Made by a program: the position numbers and the translations under genes. Below, one piece after another: positions 23,764 to 34,461 of a DNA stretch of 64,000 bases. Numbering within the stretch: the first letter of the stretch is position 1; each line of letters starts with the position of its first letter. Location: positions 62,001-126,000 of the forward strand of contig NZ_FMDN01000010.1 in assembly GCF_900090245.1 (NCBI RefSeq), given 5' to 3'. A model generated the notes under the pieces. The model made no database searches. It worked only from the letters and a program-made list of their open reading frames with translations, and was not told the origin of the DNA. The stretch is from Micromonospora halophytica. Its GTDB lineage: Bacteria > Actinomycetota > Actinomycetes > Mycobacteriales > Micromonosporaceae.

Positions 23764-24702
23764 ATGAATGCCTTCTCCTCCCACCGGCTCCGTTCGGTCG
23801 CCACCACGCTGGCGGTGGCGTTGACCCTCAGCCTCGCGGCGGCCGCCGGTTGCGACAACCGTCGCGATCCGCCGCTCCCCTCGGTGCTGGACAAGCTGCG
23901 CGAGTCGCACATCGACGGCCAGCCTCGGATCAGGATCGGGGTGGCCGCCACCGAACCGCTGATGGGTGAGCTGCGCAACGGCACCTACACCGGGTTCGAC
24001 GTCGAGATCGCCCGCTACATCGCCTCGTCCCTCGGCTTCGAGGGGGACCAGCGGATCGAGTTCGTCCCGCTGGCCACCGAGGACCGCATCCCGGCCCTGC
24101 AGGGCGGGGTGGCCGACCTGGTCGTCTCCAGCTTCTCGATGACCGAGGAGCGCAAGAAGCTGGTCAGCTTCGCCGGGCCGTACTTCGTCACCACCCAGGA
24201 GGTGATGGTGCCGAACCGGCTCAAGGACAGGATCCGCACCATCGAGGACCTCCGCCGGCCGGAGTACAAGATCTGCACCAGCGGTGGCTCCACCACCGAG
24301 GCCGAGCTGGAGAAGCACCAGGTCAGAGCGCTGGTGGTGAAGCGGGTCGGCGACTGCGTCAAGGGCATCCGCGAGGGCCGGTACGACGCGGTCAGCTCCG
24401 ACGAGACGATCCTGGCCGGATTCCTCTCCCAGTACCCGACCGAGTTCGAGATCGTCGACATGCCCTTCGGCACCAGCGAGACGCTCGGCATCGGGGTGCC
24501 GATCGGCGACCCCGCCCTGCGCGACCTGGTCGCCTTCTTCCTCGACAAGAGCTACCAGCAGGGCCGTCAAGGGCTCAGCAGTCCGTGGCTGACCGCGTAC
24601 AACCGGACCCTCGGGCCCTGGATGAAGCAGCCCAAGGTGCAACCGCAGCCGCTCGACGTACCGAAGCTGGTGGACTTCGACGACAAGGCTCCCACCCGGT
24701 GA
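23764..24702 (+). CDS. Solute-binding lipoprotein, amino-acid (GlnH-like) type, 312 aa
   Basis: Signal peptide with lipobox 'AAAAGC' (Cys30). The mature protein is a type-II periplasmic binding fold of the SBP_bac_3 family: 'IRIGVAATEPLMGELRNGTY', 'GFDVEIARYIASSLGF', 'RIPALQGGVADLVVSSFSMT', 'RKKLVSFAGPYF', 'LIGVPIGD'-like end '...ETLGIGVPIGDPALRDLV', and an internal Cys pair ('KICTSGG', 'VGDCVKG'). This family binds glutamate, glutamine or related amino acids. No ABC ATPase or standard permease is near. Instead the stop overlaps (GTGA) a polytopic membrane protein, recalling the GlnH-GlnX sensing pair of mycobacteria. Confidence 0.88.
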   Translation: MNAFSSHRLRSVATTLAVALTLSLAAAAGCDNRRDPPLPSVLDKLRESHIDGQPRIRIGVAATEPLMGELRNGTYTGFDVEIARYIASSLGFEGDQRIEFVPLATEDRIPALQGGVADLVVSSFSMTEERKKLVSFAGPYFVTTQEVMVPNRLKDRIRTIEDLRRPEYKICTSGGSTTEAELEKHQVRALVVKRVGDCVKGIREGRYDAVSSDETILAGFLSQYPTEFEIVDMPFGTSETLGIGVPIGDPALRDLVAFFLDKSYQQGRQGLSSPWLTAYNRTLGPWMKQPKVQPQPLDVPKLVDFDDKAPTR

Positions 24703-25739
24703 GCGCCCCGGCGGCGCCCGTCACGGACGGCGTGGGCCCCGTCGTGGCCTCATGGGACGGGTCGGATCTCGCCGAGCGGCGGGCCCGGGCCGCCCAGTCG
24801 TTCTGGACGGCCGTGGTCGGCGTGCCGGCGATCTTCTCGGTGCTGCGGCTCGGCGTGGAGGCCGGCGGCGAACTCCAGACGACGTTGCTGCTGGTGGCGA
24901 ACGTCGGCCCGGTGAACCTGCTGGCCGGCTTCCTCACCACGGCCGCCCGGCTGCTCTCCACCGGCCTGGTCGCCGTCTTCGCGCTCGGCGCGGTGCTTCG
25001 GGTCAGCGTGGACCGGATGCCCGCCGGTGTCCGCCGGCCGCTCTTCGTCCGCTGGATGGACATCGTCCCGGCCTGGTTCGTGCTGGCCGGCTTCCTGCTC
25101 GCCCTGGTCACCTGGCAGTTGCTCTACCTGCCGCTGCTGATCCCGGCGTTCGTGGCCGCGTTCCAGCTCACCCCCGCGCGGTTGCACGAGCAGTGGGTGC
25201 CGCGGTTGCTCCTCCTCGCGGCCCTGTTCGTCGGGTACGCCTGGCTGCTCGCCCCCACCCTCGTCGAGGCCGGACGGCAGGGGGAACTGCTGGCGCTGCT
25301 GCTGCTCGTCGCGCCGCCGCTGCTGGCGCTCGGGATCACCGGGCCGCTGCCGGCGGCGGTGATCCGGCCGCTGGCGTCGGTGACCGAGGCCGCCGTGCTG
25401 GCGATGCTGGTGTGGGCGGCGCTGCCGGTGATCAGCACCCCCGTGCTGCCGCTCACGGTCACCACCGTCGAGCCCGCCCCCGGGGTCACCGAGGACGTCC
25501 GGGGGCACATCGTCACCGTCGACGACGTCAACGTCGTACTGCTTCAGGAGCGCGGCGGCGTCCGCTACGTGCCGGTCGACCAGGTCCGGGCGCAGGTGCT
25601 CTGCCCCAGCGAGGCGGAGCTGCCCCGGCACCGGCTGCGCATCCGGGACTTCCACGTCGAGGACTCGCTGCTTGAGGGGATGGGCCGGCGGGTACGCCCG
25701 GTGCACCGGATCGACGCCGCCTGCCGCGTCGTGCGCTGA
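24699..25739 (+). CDS. Polytopic membrane protein coupled to a binding lipoprotein, 346 aa
   Basis: GTG 24699 overlaps the preceding stop by 4 bases. About eight hydrophobic helices are visible between residues ~35 and 250, for example 'SFWTAVVGVPAIFSVLRLGV', 'WFVLAGFLLALVTWQLLYLP', 'LLLLAALFVGYAWLLAPTLV' and 'ELLALLLLVAPPLLALGIT'. A soluble ~95-residue C-terminal domain follows ('HIVTVDDVNVVLLQERGGVR', '...HRLRIRDFHVEDSLLEG'). It has no EAA loop of an ABC permease. I do not recognise the family. Tight coupling to the binding lipoprotein suggests a receptor or regulator of that protein rather than a transporter. Confidence 0.8.
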   Translation: MSAPAAPVTDGVGPVVASWDGSDLAERRARAAQSFWTAVVGVPAIFSVLRLGVEAGGELQTTLLLVANVGPVNLLAGFLTTAARLLSTGLVAVFALGAVLRVSVDRMPAGVRRPLFVRWMDIVPAWFVLAGFLLALVTWQLLYLPLLIPAFVAAFQLTPARLHEQWVPRLLLLAALFVGYAWLLAPTLVEAGRQGELLALLLLVAPPLLALGITGPLPAAVIRPLASVTEAAVLAMLVWAALPVISTPVLPLTVTTVEPAPGVTEDVRGHIVTVDDVNVVLLQERGGVRYVPVDQVRAQVLCPSEAELPRHRLRIRDFHVEDSLLEGMGRRVRPVHRIDAACRVVR

Positions 25740-25749
25740 GCCCGGGCGC

Positions 25750-26913
25750 TCAGTACGACTTGTCCTGGCCGAGGACGTGCTGGGCGACGAAGTTGAGGAT
25801 CATCTCCCGGCTGACCGGGGCGATCCGGCCGGCGCGTACCGCCCCCAGCAGGGTGGCCACGCCGTATTCGGTGGTCATGCCGGCCCCGCCGAGCGCCTGC
25901 ACGGCGGTGTCGACGGCGAGCGCGGCGGCCTCGCCGGCGGCGTACTTGGCCATGTTGCCCGAGACGCCGGCCTCCAGGTCACGACCCTCGTCGTACAGGG
26001 TGGCCGCCTTGTGGATCATCAGTCGGGCCAGCTCCACCTGCACCGCCGCGTGTGCGAGGGGATGCGCCACGCCCTGGTGGGAGCCGATGCTCCGGCCGCC
26101 CCAGATCTTGCGGGTGGCGGTGTACTCGCTGGCGCGCTCGATGGCGTACCGGCCGGTGCCGGCGCCCATCGCGGCCACCGTGATCCGCTCCGGGTTGAGC
26201 CCGGCGAAGAGCGCCGGCAGGCCGGCGTCCAGCGACTCGCCGACCAGCGCGTCGGCGGGCAGCCGCACGTCGTCCAGGTAGAGCAGGAACTGGTTCTCCG
26301 GGGAGAGGATCTCCATGTCCAGCTTGGCGCGTTCGAGGCCGGGCGCGTCGGTGGGGACGATGAACAGGGCCGGCTTGAGCTTGCCGGTGGTGGCGTCCTC
26401 GGTGCGGGCCACGACCAGCACGTGCTGTGCCTCGTCGACACCGGAGATGTAGACCTTGCGGCCGGTGAGCAACCAGTCGTCGCCGTCCCGGCGGGCCACC
26501 GTGCCGAGCCGGTGGAAGTTCGACCCGGCGTCCGGCTCGGTGATCGCAAAGACGATCTTCCGGGAGCCGTCGGCCAGGCCGGGCAGGTGGCGCTTGCGCT
26601 GCTCGTCGGTGCCGTGCCGGGCGATGACCGTGGCGGCGATGGCGGGGGAGACGACCAGCAGCAGCAGCGGGCAGCCGGCCGCGGCCAGCTCCTCGCAGAC
26701 GATGGCCAGCTCGGTGATGCCGCCGCCCCCGCCGCCGTACTCGGTGGGGATGTTGACGCCGAGGTAGCCGAGCCGACCGGCCTCCTCCCACAGTTCGGTG
26801 GTGTGTTCCCCCGACTTCGCTTTCGCTACGAAATAGGAGTGACCGTACCTGCGGCCGAGCGCCCGCACGGCGTCGCGGAGCTGGTCCTGTTCGGGGGTGA
26901 GGTCGAAGTTCAT
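25750..26913 (-). CDS. Acyl-CoA dehydrogenase, 387 aa
   Basis: FAD-dependent acyl-CoA dehydrogenase at the 3' end of the catabolic operon. It has all three family domains: the N-terminal helical part 'DLTPEQDQLRDAVRAL', the mid beta domain 'FAITEPDAGSNFHRLGTVAR' and 'LLTGRKVYISGVDEA', and the C-terminal helical part with 'SHQGVAHPLAHAAVQVELAR' and 'VQALGGAGMTTEYGV'. The catalytic base cannot be placed with certainty, so chain-length preference is open. The ATG at 26913 overlaps the stop of the carboxylase alpha gene (26910), showing translational coupling. Likely makes an alpha,beta-unsaturated branched or isoprenoid acyl-CoA. Confidence 0.92.
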   Translation of the reverse strand: MNFDLTPEQDQLRDAVRALGRRYGHSYFVAKAKSGEHTTELWEEAGRLGYLGVNIPTEYGGGGGGITELAIVCEELAAAGCPLLLLVVSPAIAATVIARHGTDEQRKRHLPGLADGSRKIVFAITEPDAGSNFHRLGTVARRDGDDWLLTGRKVYISGVDEAQHVLVVARTEDATTGKLKPALFIVPTDAPGLERAKLDMEILSPENQFLLYLDDVRLPADALVGESLDAGLPALFAGLNPERITVAAMGAGTGRYAIERASEYTATRKIWGGRSIGSHQGVAHPLAHAAVQVELARLMIHKAATLYDEGRDLEAGVSGNMAKYAAGEAAALAVDTAVQALGGAGMTTEYGVATLLGAVRAGRIAPVSREMILNFVAQHVLGQDKSY

Positions 26914-29021
26914 CGGAGGTCCTCCTCGGGGTTCGACGGCTCCAGATCGCGGCGCGGCGCCAGTCGCGCCGAGCTGTCGATGACGGCCAGCACGGCACCG
27001 GTGTCGACCTGGCCGCCGGCCGGCACCGGCAACTCGGCGACCACGCCGTCGGTCGGGGCGAGCACAGGGTGTTCGAGCTTCATCGCTTCCAGGGTCAGCA
27101 GCAGGTCACCGGCGGCGACCCGCCGGCCGACCTCGACGTGCACCCGGGTCACCGCGCCGGGCAGCGGCGCGAGCAGCGACCCGGCGGCCAGCTCCGCGGT
27201 GGGCAGCGGGAACCGGGGCAGCTCGACCAGCTCCGCCGCGCCGTCCGGGCCGTCCACGAAGACCGCCGACCCCACCCGGTGCACGCGGAACGCGCGTCGC
27301 ACCCCGTCCACGTCGAGCACGACCCGGTCCGGGGCGGCCTCGACCAGGCCGACGGTGGGCGCGGGCCCGGCTGCCGTGTCCGGCGGACCGCCGTCGGCTG
27401 CACCCGCCGCCCCGGCTGCACCCGCCGGCCCGGTGCCCGCCGCGCCGCCGCCGGGGAGGACCGGCGGGCTGGTGGACCACTCGGCGAGCGCGCCCGCCCG
27501 GTCCAGCCGGTAACGCACCTCGATGTCGCCGCCGTCCGGCCCGGCGAAGCGGGTGACCTGCGGGAACGCGGGCACGTTCCGCCAGCCCGACGGCAGGCCG
27601 GCGAGCACCCCGGCCTCGGCGCGGCGGCCGGCGGCCGAGGCCAGCGCGGCGGCCAGCGCGGTCACCGGCACCAGCGCGGCCGGCAGCAGCGGGTCGAAGA
27701 CCTCGGCGTGCCGGTCCAGGAAACCGGTGTCGACCTCCGCCGCGCCGAACTCCCGGCTGCGCAGCACCCGCACCAGCAGGTCCCGGTTGGTGGTGACGCC
27801 GTGCACCTCGGCGCGGGCCAGCGCGGCGGCCAGCGACCGGGCCGCCTCCGCCCGGGTGGGCGCCCAGGCGACCAGCTTGGCGAGCATGGAGTCGTAGTGC
27901 ACGCCCACCACCGAGCCGTCCACCACCCCGGAGTCGAGCCGCAGGCCACGGGTCGGGGTGAACTCGCCGGCCACCCCGGGGACCGCGAAGCGGCGCAGGG
28001 TGCCGGTGGCGGGCCGGAAGCCCTGCCCCGGGTCCTCGGCGCAGAGGCGCACCTCGATCGCGTGGCCCTCGGCCGGTGCGGCCGCCACCGGCAGCGGGGC
28101 ACCCTCGGCGACGAGCAGTTGCAGCCGGACCAGATCCAGCCCGGTGACCGCCTCGGTGACCGGATGCTCCACCTGGAGCCGGGTGTTCATCTCCAGGAAG
28201 AAGAACTCCCCGGTCGGGGCGAGCAGAAACTCCACCGTCCCCGCGCCCACGTAGTCGACGGCGCGTCCGGCGGCCACCGCCGCCTCGTGCAGCCGCCGCC
28301 GCAGCTCCGGCGGTACGACCGCGGGCGCCTCCTCGACGATCTTCTGGTGCCGGCGCTGGATCGAGCAGTCCCGTTCGCCGAGGGCCACCACCGTGCCGCG
28401 GGTGTCACCGACGATCTGCACCTCGACGTGCCGGCCGCGCTCGACGTACCGCTCGATGAAGACCGTGCCGTCGCCGAACGCGCCGGCCGCCTCGCGCCGG
28501 GCGGAGGCGACGGCCTCGGCGAGCCCGGCGGCCTCGCGGACCACCCGCATGCCCCGCCCGCCGCCACCGGCGGACGCCTTCACCAGCACCGGGAAGTCGG
28601 TGATCTCGTCGGCGTCGGTCCAGGTCGGCAGCATCGGCACGCCCGCCTCGGCGAGCAGCGCCTTCGCCGCCATCTTGTCGCCCATCACGGCGATCGCCTT
28701 GGCCGCCGGGCCGATCCAGGTCAGCCCGGCGTCGGTCACCGCCTGGGCGAACCCGGCGTTCTCGGCGAGGAAGCCGTAGCCCGGGTGGACCGCGTCCGCG
28801 CCGGTCCTGCGGGCCGCGTCCAGGACCAGGTCGATCCGCAGGTACGTCTCGGCCGGGGTGTTGCCCGGCAGGCGTACGGCCTGGTCGGCCTCGGCGACGA
28901 ACGGCGCGTCGGCGTCGGCGTCGGCGTGCACGGCGACCGTCTCGACGCCGAGCGCGCGGCAGGTGGCGAAGACCCGGCGGGCGATCTCGCCCCGGTTGGC
29001 GACCAGAAGTCTGGTGATCAT
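26910..29021 (-). CDS. Acyl-CoA carboxylase alpha subunit (biotin carboxylase + biotin carrier), 703 aa
   Basis: The N-terminal ~450 residues are biotin carboxylase: 'LLVANRGEIARRVFATCRAL', 'VHPGYGFLAENAGF', ATP-grasp glycine loop 'KASAGGGGRGMR', 'RDCSIQRRHQKIVEEAPA', and 'FLEMNTRLQVEHPVTE'. A linker and BT-like region with an Ala/Gly/Pro-rich insert (~540-565) follow. The C-terminus (~620-700) is the biotinyl carrier with 'EAMKLEHPV'; the biotinylated Lys is at ~649, and the usual EAMKM has Leu here. Works with the beta subunit encoded immediately upstream (12-base gap) to carboxylate a CoA ester such as methylcrotonyl-, geranyl- or propionyl-CoA. Coupled to the next gene by a 4-base overlap. 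Confidence 0.94.
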   Translation of the reverse strand: MITRLLVANRGEIARRVFATCRALGVETVAVHADADADAPFVAEADQAVRLPGNTPAETYLRIDLVLDAARRTGADAVHPGYGFLAENAGFAQAVTDAGLTWIGPAAKAIAVMGDKMAAKALLAEAGVPMLPTWTDADEITDFPVLVKASAGGGGRGMRVVREAAGLAEAVASARREAAGAFGDGTVFIERYVERGRHVEVQIVGDTRGTVVALGERDCSIQRRHQKIVEEAPAVVPPELRRRLHEAAVAAGRAVDYVGAGTVEFLLAPTGEFFFLEMNTRLQVEHPVTEAVTGLDLVRLQLLVAEGAPLPVAAAPAEGHAIEVRLCAEDPGQGFRPATGTLRRFAVPGVAGEFTPTRGLRLDSGVVDGSVVGVHYDSMLAKLVAWAPTRAEAARSLAAALARAEVHGVTTNRDLLVRVLRSREFGAAEVDTGFLDRHAEVFDPLLPAALVPVTALAAALASAAGRRAEAGVLAGLPSGWRNVPAFPQVTRFAGPDGGDIEVRYRLDRAGALAEWSTSPPVLPGGGAAGTGPAGAAGAAGAADGGPPDTAAGPAPTVGLVEAAPDRVVLDVDGVRRAFRVHRVGSAVFVDGPDGAAELVELPRFPLPTAELAAGSLLAPLPGAVTRVHVEVGRRVAAGDLLLTLEAMKLEHPVLAPTDGVVAELPVPAGGQVDTGAVLAVIDSSARLAPRRDLEPSNPEEDLR

Positions 29022-29033
29022 GAGTCCGACTCC

Positions 29034-30635
<1,602 letters not shown>

Positions 30636-30649
30636 AGGGCTCCCTTCCG

Positions 30650-30695
30650 TTCGTGACTGCGGGGCTCGCAGGCCCGGCTCACTCCTCGCACTCAC
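30650..30695 (-). repeat. Third copy of the dispersed repeat, inside the carboxylase operon
   Basis: Read on the minus strand this is gtgagtgcgaggagtgagcc and on to ...cagtcacgaac, matching the 62-bp unit at 15264-15387 with two mismatches over 46 bases. Its first GTGA supplies the stop codon of the upstream acyl-CoA dehydrogenase gene, and its far end precedes the Shine-Dalgarno of the carboxylase beta gene. Confidence 0.85.
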
Positions 30696-31882
30696 AGGCC
30701 CATGCCCTTCGCGATGATCTCGTTCATGATCTCGGTGGTGCCACCGCCGATGCCGAGGATCCGGGCGTCCCGGTAGTGCCGTTCCACCTCCGCGTCCCGC
30801 AGGTAGCCGAAGCCGCCGTGCAGTTGCAGCGCCGCGTCCACCACGTGGTCGCAGGCGGCCACCGCGACGTTCTTCGCCATCGCCACCTCGGTCACCACCG
30901 GCTCGCCCGCGGCCACCCGGGTCGCCACGTCGTGCACGTACGCACGGGCGGCCTCGGCGCGGGTGTGCAGCTCGGCCAGCCGGTGCCGGACGAGTTGCCG
31001 GCTCGCCAGCGGCCGGCCGAACGTGGACCGGTCCCGGCACCAGCGGGTGGCCAGCTCGACGCAGCGCTGCGCGGTGGCGTACGCCTGCGTGGCCAGGGAG
31101 AGCCGTTCGGCGGCGAAGTTCTGCATGATCGCCAGGAAGCCGGTGTCCTCCTCGCCGATCCGGTTCGCCACCGGCACCCGTACGTCGACGAAGGAGAGCT
31201 CGGCGGTGTCCGAGCAGTGCCAGCCCAGCTTCTCCAGCCGCCGCCCGACCGTGAAGCCGGGCGTGTCCTTGTCGATCACCAGCAGGCTGAGCGAGCCGCT
31301 GCCGGGGAGGTCGGTGCAGACCGCGGTGGTCACGAAGTCGGCGCGGATCCCGCTGGTGATGTAGGTCTTCGACCCGTTCACCACGTAGTGGTCGCCGTCG
31401 CGCAGGGCGGTGGTGCGGATCGCCGCGACGTCCGAACCACCGTCCGGTTCGGTGATCGCCAGCGCTCCGATCATGGACCCGGCCAGGGTGGGACGGACGT
31501 ACCGGTCGACCAGGTGGTTGCCGGCCGGGGCGCCGCCGCGCGGGGCACCGAGGGAGCCGCCGGTGTGGGCACCGGCCGCGGCGACCATGTGCGGCAGCGC
31601 GATGCCGTGCGTGAAGAGCGCCGCGATCAGCCCGGACGAGCCACCGGACCGGATGATCTCCTCGGTGACGACGATCGAGTCGAGCAGGTCGCCGCCGCTG
31701 CCGCCGACCGACTCGGGGAAGCCGATGCCGAGCAGGCCGATCTTCGCGGCGGTGGCGTGCAGTTCGCGCGGCACCTCACCGGCCCGCTCCCAGTCGTCCA
31801 GGTGGGGCAGCACCTCCCGGGTGACGAAGGACCGGGTCAGCTCGCGGAGCTGCCGCCGTTCGGGGGTGTCCACGATGGTCAC
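30692..31882 (-). CDS. Acyl-CoA dehydrogenase, 396 aa
   Basis: Second acyl-CoA dehydrogenase of the operon, clearly different from the first. Landmarks: 'LRELTRSFVTREVLPHLDDW', 'IGFPESVGGSGGD', 'LAITEPDGGSDVAAIRTTAL', 'VNGSKTYITSGIRADFV', 'RSTFGRPLASRQLVRHRLAE', 'ALQLHGGFGYLRDAEVERHY' and the C-terminal 'GIGGGTTEIMNEIIAKGMGL'. The RDARI-type end resembles isovaleryl-/citronellyl-CoA dehydrogenases. GTG 31882 overlaps the stop of the AtuA-like gene by 4 bases. The last codon runs into the dispersed repeat, which supplies the TGA. Confidence 0.92.
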   Translation of the reverse strand: MTIVDTPERRQLRELTRSFVTREVLPHLDDWERAGEVPRELHATAAKIGLLGIGFPESVGGSGGDLLDSIVVTEEIIRSGGSSGLIAALFTHGIALPHMVAAAGAHTGGSLGAPRGGAPAGNHLVDRYVRPTLAGSMIGALAITEPDGGSDVAAIRTTALRDGDHYVVNGSKTYITSGIRADFVTTAVCTDLPGSGSLSLLVIDKDTPGFTVGRRLEKLGWHCSDTAELSFVDVRVPVANRIGEEDTGFLAIMQNFAAERLSLATQAYATAQRCVELATRWCRDRSTFGRPLASRQLVRHRLAELHTRAEAARAYVHDVATRVAAGEPVVTEVAMAKNVAVAACDHVVDAALQLHGGFGYLRDAEVERHYRDARILGIGGGTTEIMNEIIAKGMGL

Positions 31883-33621
31883 GGCAGGTCCTCTCCTGGG
31901 GCGTCCCCGGGCCGTCCGGCGGGCAGGTCGACGAGGCGGGAGCGGAGCAGCTCACCGAGCGCCTTGGCCTGCGGGTCGAACCGGGTGGAGGCGGCCACCC
32001 CCGGCCCGAGCAGTCCACGGATCACGAAGTTGACCGCCCGCAGGTTCGGCAGCTCGTACCGGTCCACGGCCAGCGGGGCGGTCTCCGGCAGCAGCGCGGC
32101 CAGCCGTTCGACGGTCAGCCAGTCGCGCAGCCAGGCCCACGTCGCGTCGGTGCGCGCCCAGACGCCGAGGTTGGCGTCGCCGCCCTTGTCTCCCGAGCGG
32201 GCCCCGACCAGTTCACCGAGCGCCCCGCGCCGGGTGGGGCGGGTGCCGCGCGTCGGCTCGACCGCTACCCGACCCGGGCCGGCCGGATCCACCACGGTCG
32301 AGCCGTCGGGCCCGGCCGGGTCGGTCGGGAGGGCCGCCGTCCGGGCCGGCGGGGCGATCGGCATCCGCGCTCCGCCGGGCAGGACGGCGACGTGTGCCAC
32401 CTCGTCCTGCGGCAGCGTGTCCGCCGTGAACACCCCGTACGCGGTGGCGTCGCCGGGCAGGGTGGTCAGCGTGCAGCCCGGGTAGGAGGCCAGGGCCAGC
32501 TCCACCGCGGCCGCCGAGAACGCCCGGCCGGCCCGCGCCTTGTCGCCGTCGCGCAGGTGTACGTGCAGCAGCGCGCTCGCCGCCTCCGTGTCGGCGGCGT
32601 CCGGGTGGTCGGTGCGGGCCAGGGTGAACTCCAGCCCCTCGGTGCCGACTGCCTCCTCGATCTGGCCCCGGACCAGGGCTGCCTTGGCGGGGATGTCCAG
32701 CCCGCAGAGGACGAACGTCATCGAGTTGCGGAAGCCGCCCAGGTTGTTCACGCCGACCTTGAGGGTGGGCGGTGGGGGTGTGCCCCGGACGCCGGTGACG
32801 CGTACCCTGTCCGGCCCGTCCTGGCTCAACCGCACCGTGTCCAGCCGGGTCACCACGTCCGGCCCGAGGTACGCGGGCCCGGCCACCTCGTACAGCAGTT
32901 GGGCGGTGACCGTCTCGACGGTGACCGCGCCACCCGTGCCGGGGTGCTTGGTGAGCACCGACGAGCCGTCCGGGTGCAGCTCCGCGATCGGGAAGCCGGG
33001 CCGGTGCCCGCCGTCGGGCAGTTCGGTGAAGAAGCTGAAGTTGCCGCCGGTGACCTGCGCGCCGCACTCGACCAGGTGCCCGGCGACGGTCGCCCCGGCC
33101 AGCGCGTCGAGGTCGTCGCGCCCCCACCCGAAGTGGGCGACGGCCGGCCCGACGACGAGGGAGGCGTCGGTGACCCGCCCGGTGACGACGACGTCCGCAC
33201 CGCCGTCGAGGCAGGCCGCGATCCCGAACGCCCCCAGGTACGCGTTGGCGGCGAGCGCGTCCGGACGGGCCACGGCGTCGCCCTCGACGTACCCGACCCG
33301 CACGGTGAGGCCGAGCCGGTCGGCGAGCGCGCCGATCGCGGCGGCCAGTCCGGCCGGGTTCAGGCCGCCGGCGTTGGTCACGATCTTCACGCGCCGGTCG
33401 AGCGCGGTGCCGAGGCAGCCTTCGAGTTGGCGGAGGAAGGTCTTCGCGTATCCCAGGGAGGGGTCGCGCATCCGGTCCCGGCCGAGGATCAGCATGGTCA
33501 GCTCGGCCAGGTAGTCGCCGGTGAGCACGTCCAGTTCGCCGCCGTCGAGCATTTCCCGCCAGGCGGCGGAGCGGTCGCCGTAGAAGCCGGAGGCGTTGCC
33601 GACCCGCAGCACCCCGGTCAC
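31879..33621 (-). CDS. AtuA-like (DUF1446) protein, 580 aa
   Basis: Acyclic terpene utilisation AtuA family. The start is GTG 33621, which overlaps the upstream stop. The large N-terminal domain (~1-450) shows 'LRVGNASGFYGDRSAAWREM', 'GDYLAELTMLILGRDR', 'KIVTNAGGLNPAGLAAAIG', 'DVVVTGRVTDASLVVGPAV' and 'ALAGATVAGHLVECGAQVTG', all typical. A smaller C-terminal domain (~480-570) has 'LVGARSGDKGGDANLGVWAR' and 'NFVIRGLLGPGVAASTRFDP'. The biochemical role of AtuA is not settled; the gene is a marker of citronellol/geraniol catabolic clusters in Pseudomonas and of branched-chain degradation operons elsewhere. Confidence 0.9.
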   Translation of the reverse strand: MTGVLRVGNASGFYGDRSAAWREMLDGGELDVLTGDYLAELTMLILGRDRMRDPSLGYAKTFLRQLEGCLGTALDRRVKIVTNAGGLNPAGLAAAIGALADRLGLTVRVGYVEGDAVARPDALAANAYLGAFGIAACLDGGADVVVTGRVTDASLVVGPAVAHFGWGRDDLDALAGATVAGHLVECGAQVTGGNFSFFTELPDGGHRPGFPIAELHPDGSSVLTKHPGTGGAVTVETVTAQLLYEVAGPAYLGPDVVTRLDTVRLSQDGPDRVRVTGVRGTPPPPTLKVGVNNLGGFRNSMTFVLCGLDIPAKAALVRGQIEEAVGTEGLEFTLARTDHPDAADTEAASALLHVHLRDGDKARAGRAFSAAAVELALASYPGCTLTTLPGDATAYGVFTADTLPQDEVAHVAVLPGGARMPIAPPARTAALPTDPAGPDGSTVVDPAGPGRVAVEPTRGTRPTRRGALGELVGARSGDKGGDANLGVWARTDATWAWLRDWLTVERLAALLPETAPLAVDRYELPNLRAVNFVIRGLLGPGVAASTRFDPQAKALGELLRSRLVDLPAGRPGDAPGEDLP

Positions 33622-34421
33622 ACCGGCACCCCCGCCTCGGGGACGGAGCCGGGCGTCCGCCCCGCGCCGGGCGGCCCGGCGAACGCCTGCGCCACGTCCA
33701 GCCAGGCGTCGGCCATCGGGCCGGTGGCGACGAGGGCCAGGTCGGCGCGGTGCCGGCGTTGGGTGACCAGTAGGCAGAAGTCGAGTGCCGGTCCGGTGAC
33801 CCGGTCCGCCGCGTCCGCCGGCCCCAGAGCCCAGGTGTCGCCGTGGGGCGCGGTCAGCTCGACCCGGACCGGCGCCGTCGGCACCGCACGTCCGTGGGCG
33901 GCGAAGCTGTGCCCGAGGGTACGGAAACCGAGGTACGCGACGTGCCGCAGCCGGCCGGTCGGGGTGCGGGTGACGCCGAGCGCGTCGGCGACGTCCTCGC
34001 CGTGCGCCCAGGTCTCCATGATCCGGGCGGTGGCCATCGAGGCGGCCGACATGCTGGTCCCGTACCAGGGCAGCTTGTGGCCCACCGGCACGGCGGTGAG
34101 GGTCCCGGCGAGTGCGGCGCGACCGGCCCGCCACCGGGCGAGCAGGTCGCCGGGTGGGGCCAGGAACTGCTCCGCTCCGTCGTCGACCAGCCGGCTCGGG
34201 TCCGGCGTCGAGGTGATCGAGGCGTAGAAGGCGTCGACGTCGGTGGCGGCCAACCGGGCCATGTGGTCGGTCCAGGCCAGGTGGGCGATCTGGTGGGCCA
34301 CCGTCCACCCGGGAGCCGGTGTGGGCCGGTCCCACGCCGCTGGTGGCAGTGCCGCGACGAGCGCGTCGAGCTGCTCGGACTCGGCGGCCAGATCCGCGAG
34401 CAGTGCTGTCAGGTCGACCAT
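33618..34421 (-). CDS. DinB-like metal-binding protein (TIGR03084 type), 267 aa
   Basis: ATG 34421 has ggaggc in front; an ATG 15 bases upstream is possible. The fold is the mycothiol-dependent/DinB four-helix type: 'ESEQLDALVAALPPAAWDRP', 'APGWTVAHQIAHLAWTDHMA' with the first His pair, 'MSAASMATARIMETWAHGED' (third metal His), then a second domain 'VRVELTAPHGDTWALGPADA', 'FCLLVTQRRHRADLAL' and 'AWLDVAQAFAGPPGAGR'. Such proteins accompany AtuA and acyl-CoA carboxylase genes in many actinomycetes; the reaction is unknown. The stop overlaps the AtuA start (GTGA). Confidence 0.87.
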   Translation of the reverse strand: MVDLTALLADLAAESEQLDALVAALPPAAWDRPTPAPGWTVAHQIAHLAWTDHMARLAATDVDAFYASITSTPDPSRLVDDGAEQFLAPPGDLLARWRAGRAALAGTLTAVPVGHKLPWYGTSMSAASMATARIMETWAHGEDVADALGVTRTPTGRLRHVAYLGFRTLGHSFAAHGRAVPTAPVRVELTAPHGDTWALGPADAADRVTGPALDFCLLVTQRRHRADLALVATGPMADAWLDVAQAFAGPPGAGRTPGSVPEAGVPV

Positions 34422-34461
34422 GGTGCCTCCGGGCAAAGTGGTGCCGGTCAGGGCGGGTGGG

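Noticed and set aside
23764..25739. Complete ABC amino-acid importer
   Set aside because: Only the binding lipoprotein is typical. The membrane protein lacks the EAA loop and there is no ATPase gene on either side.
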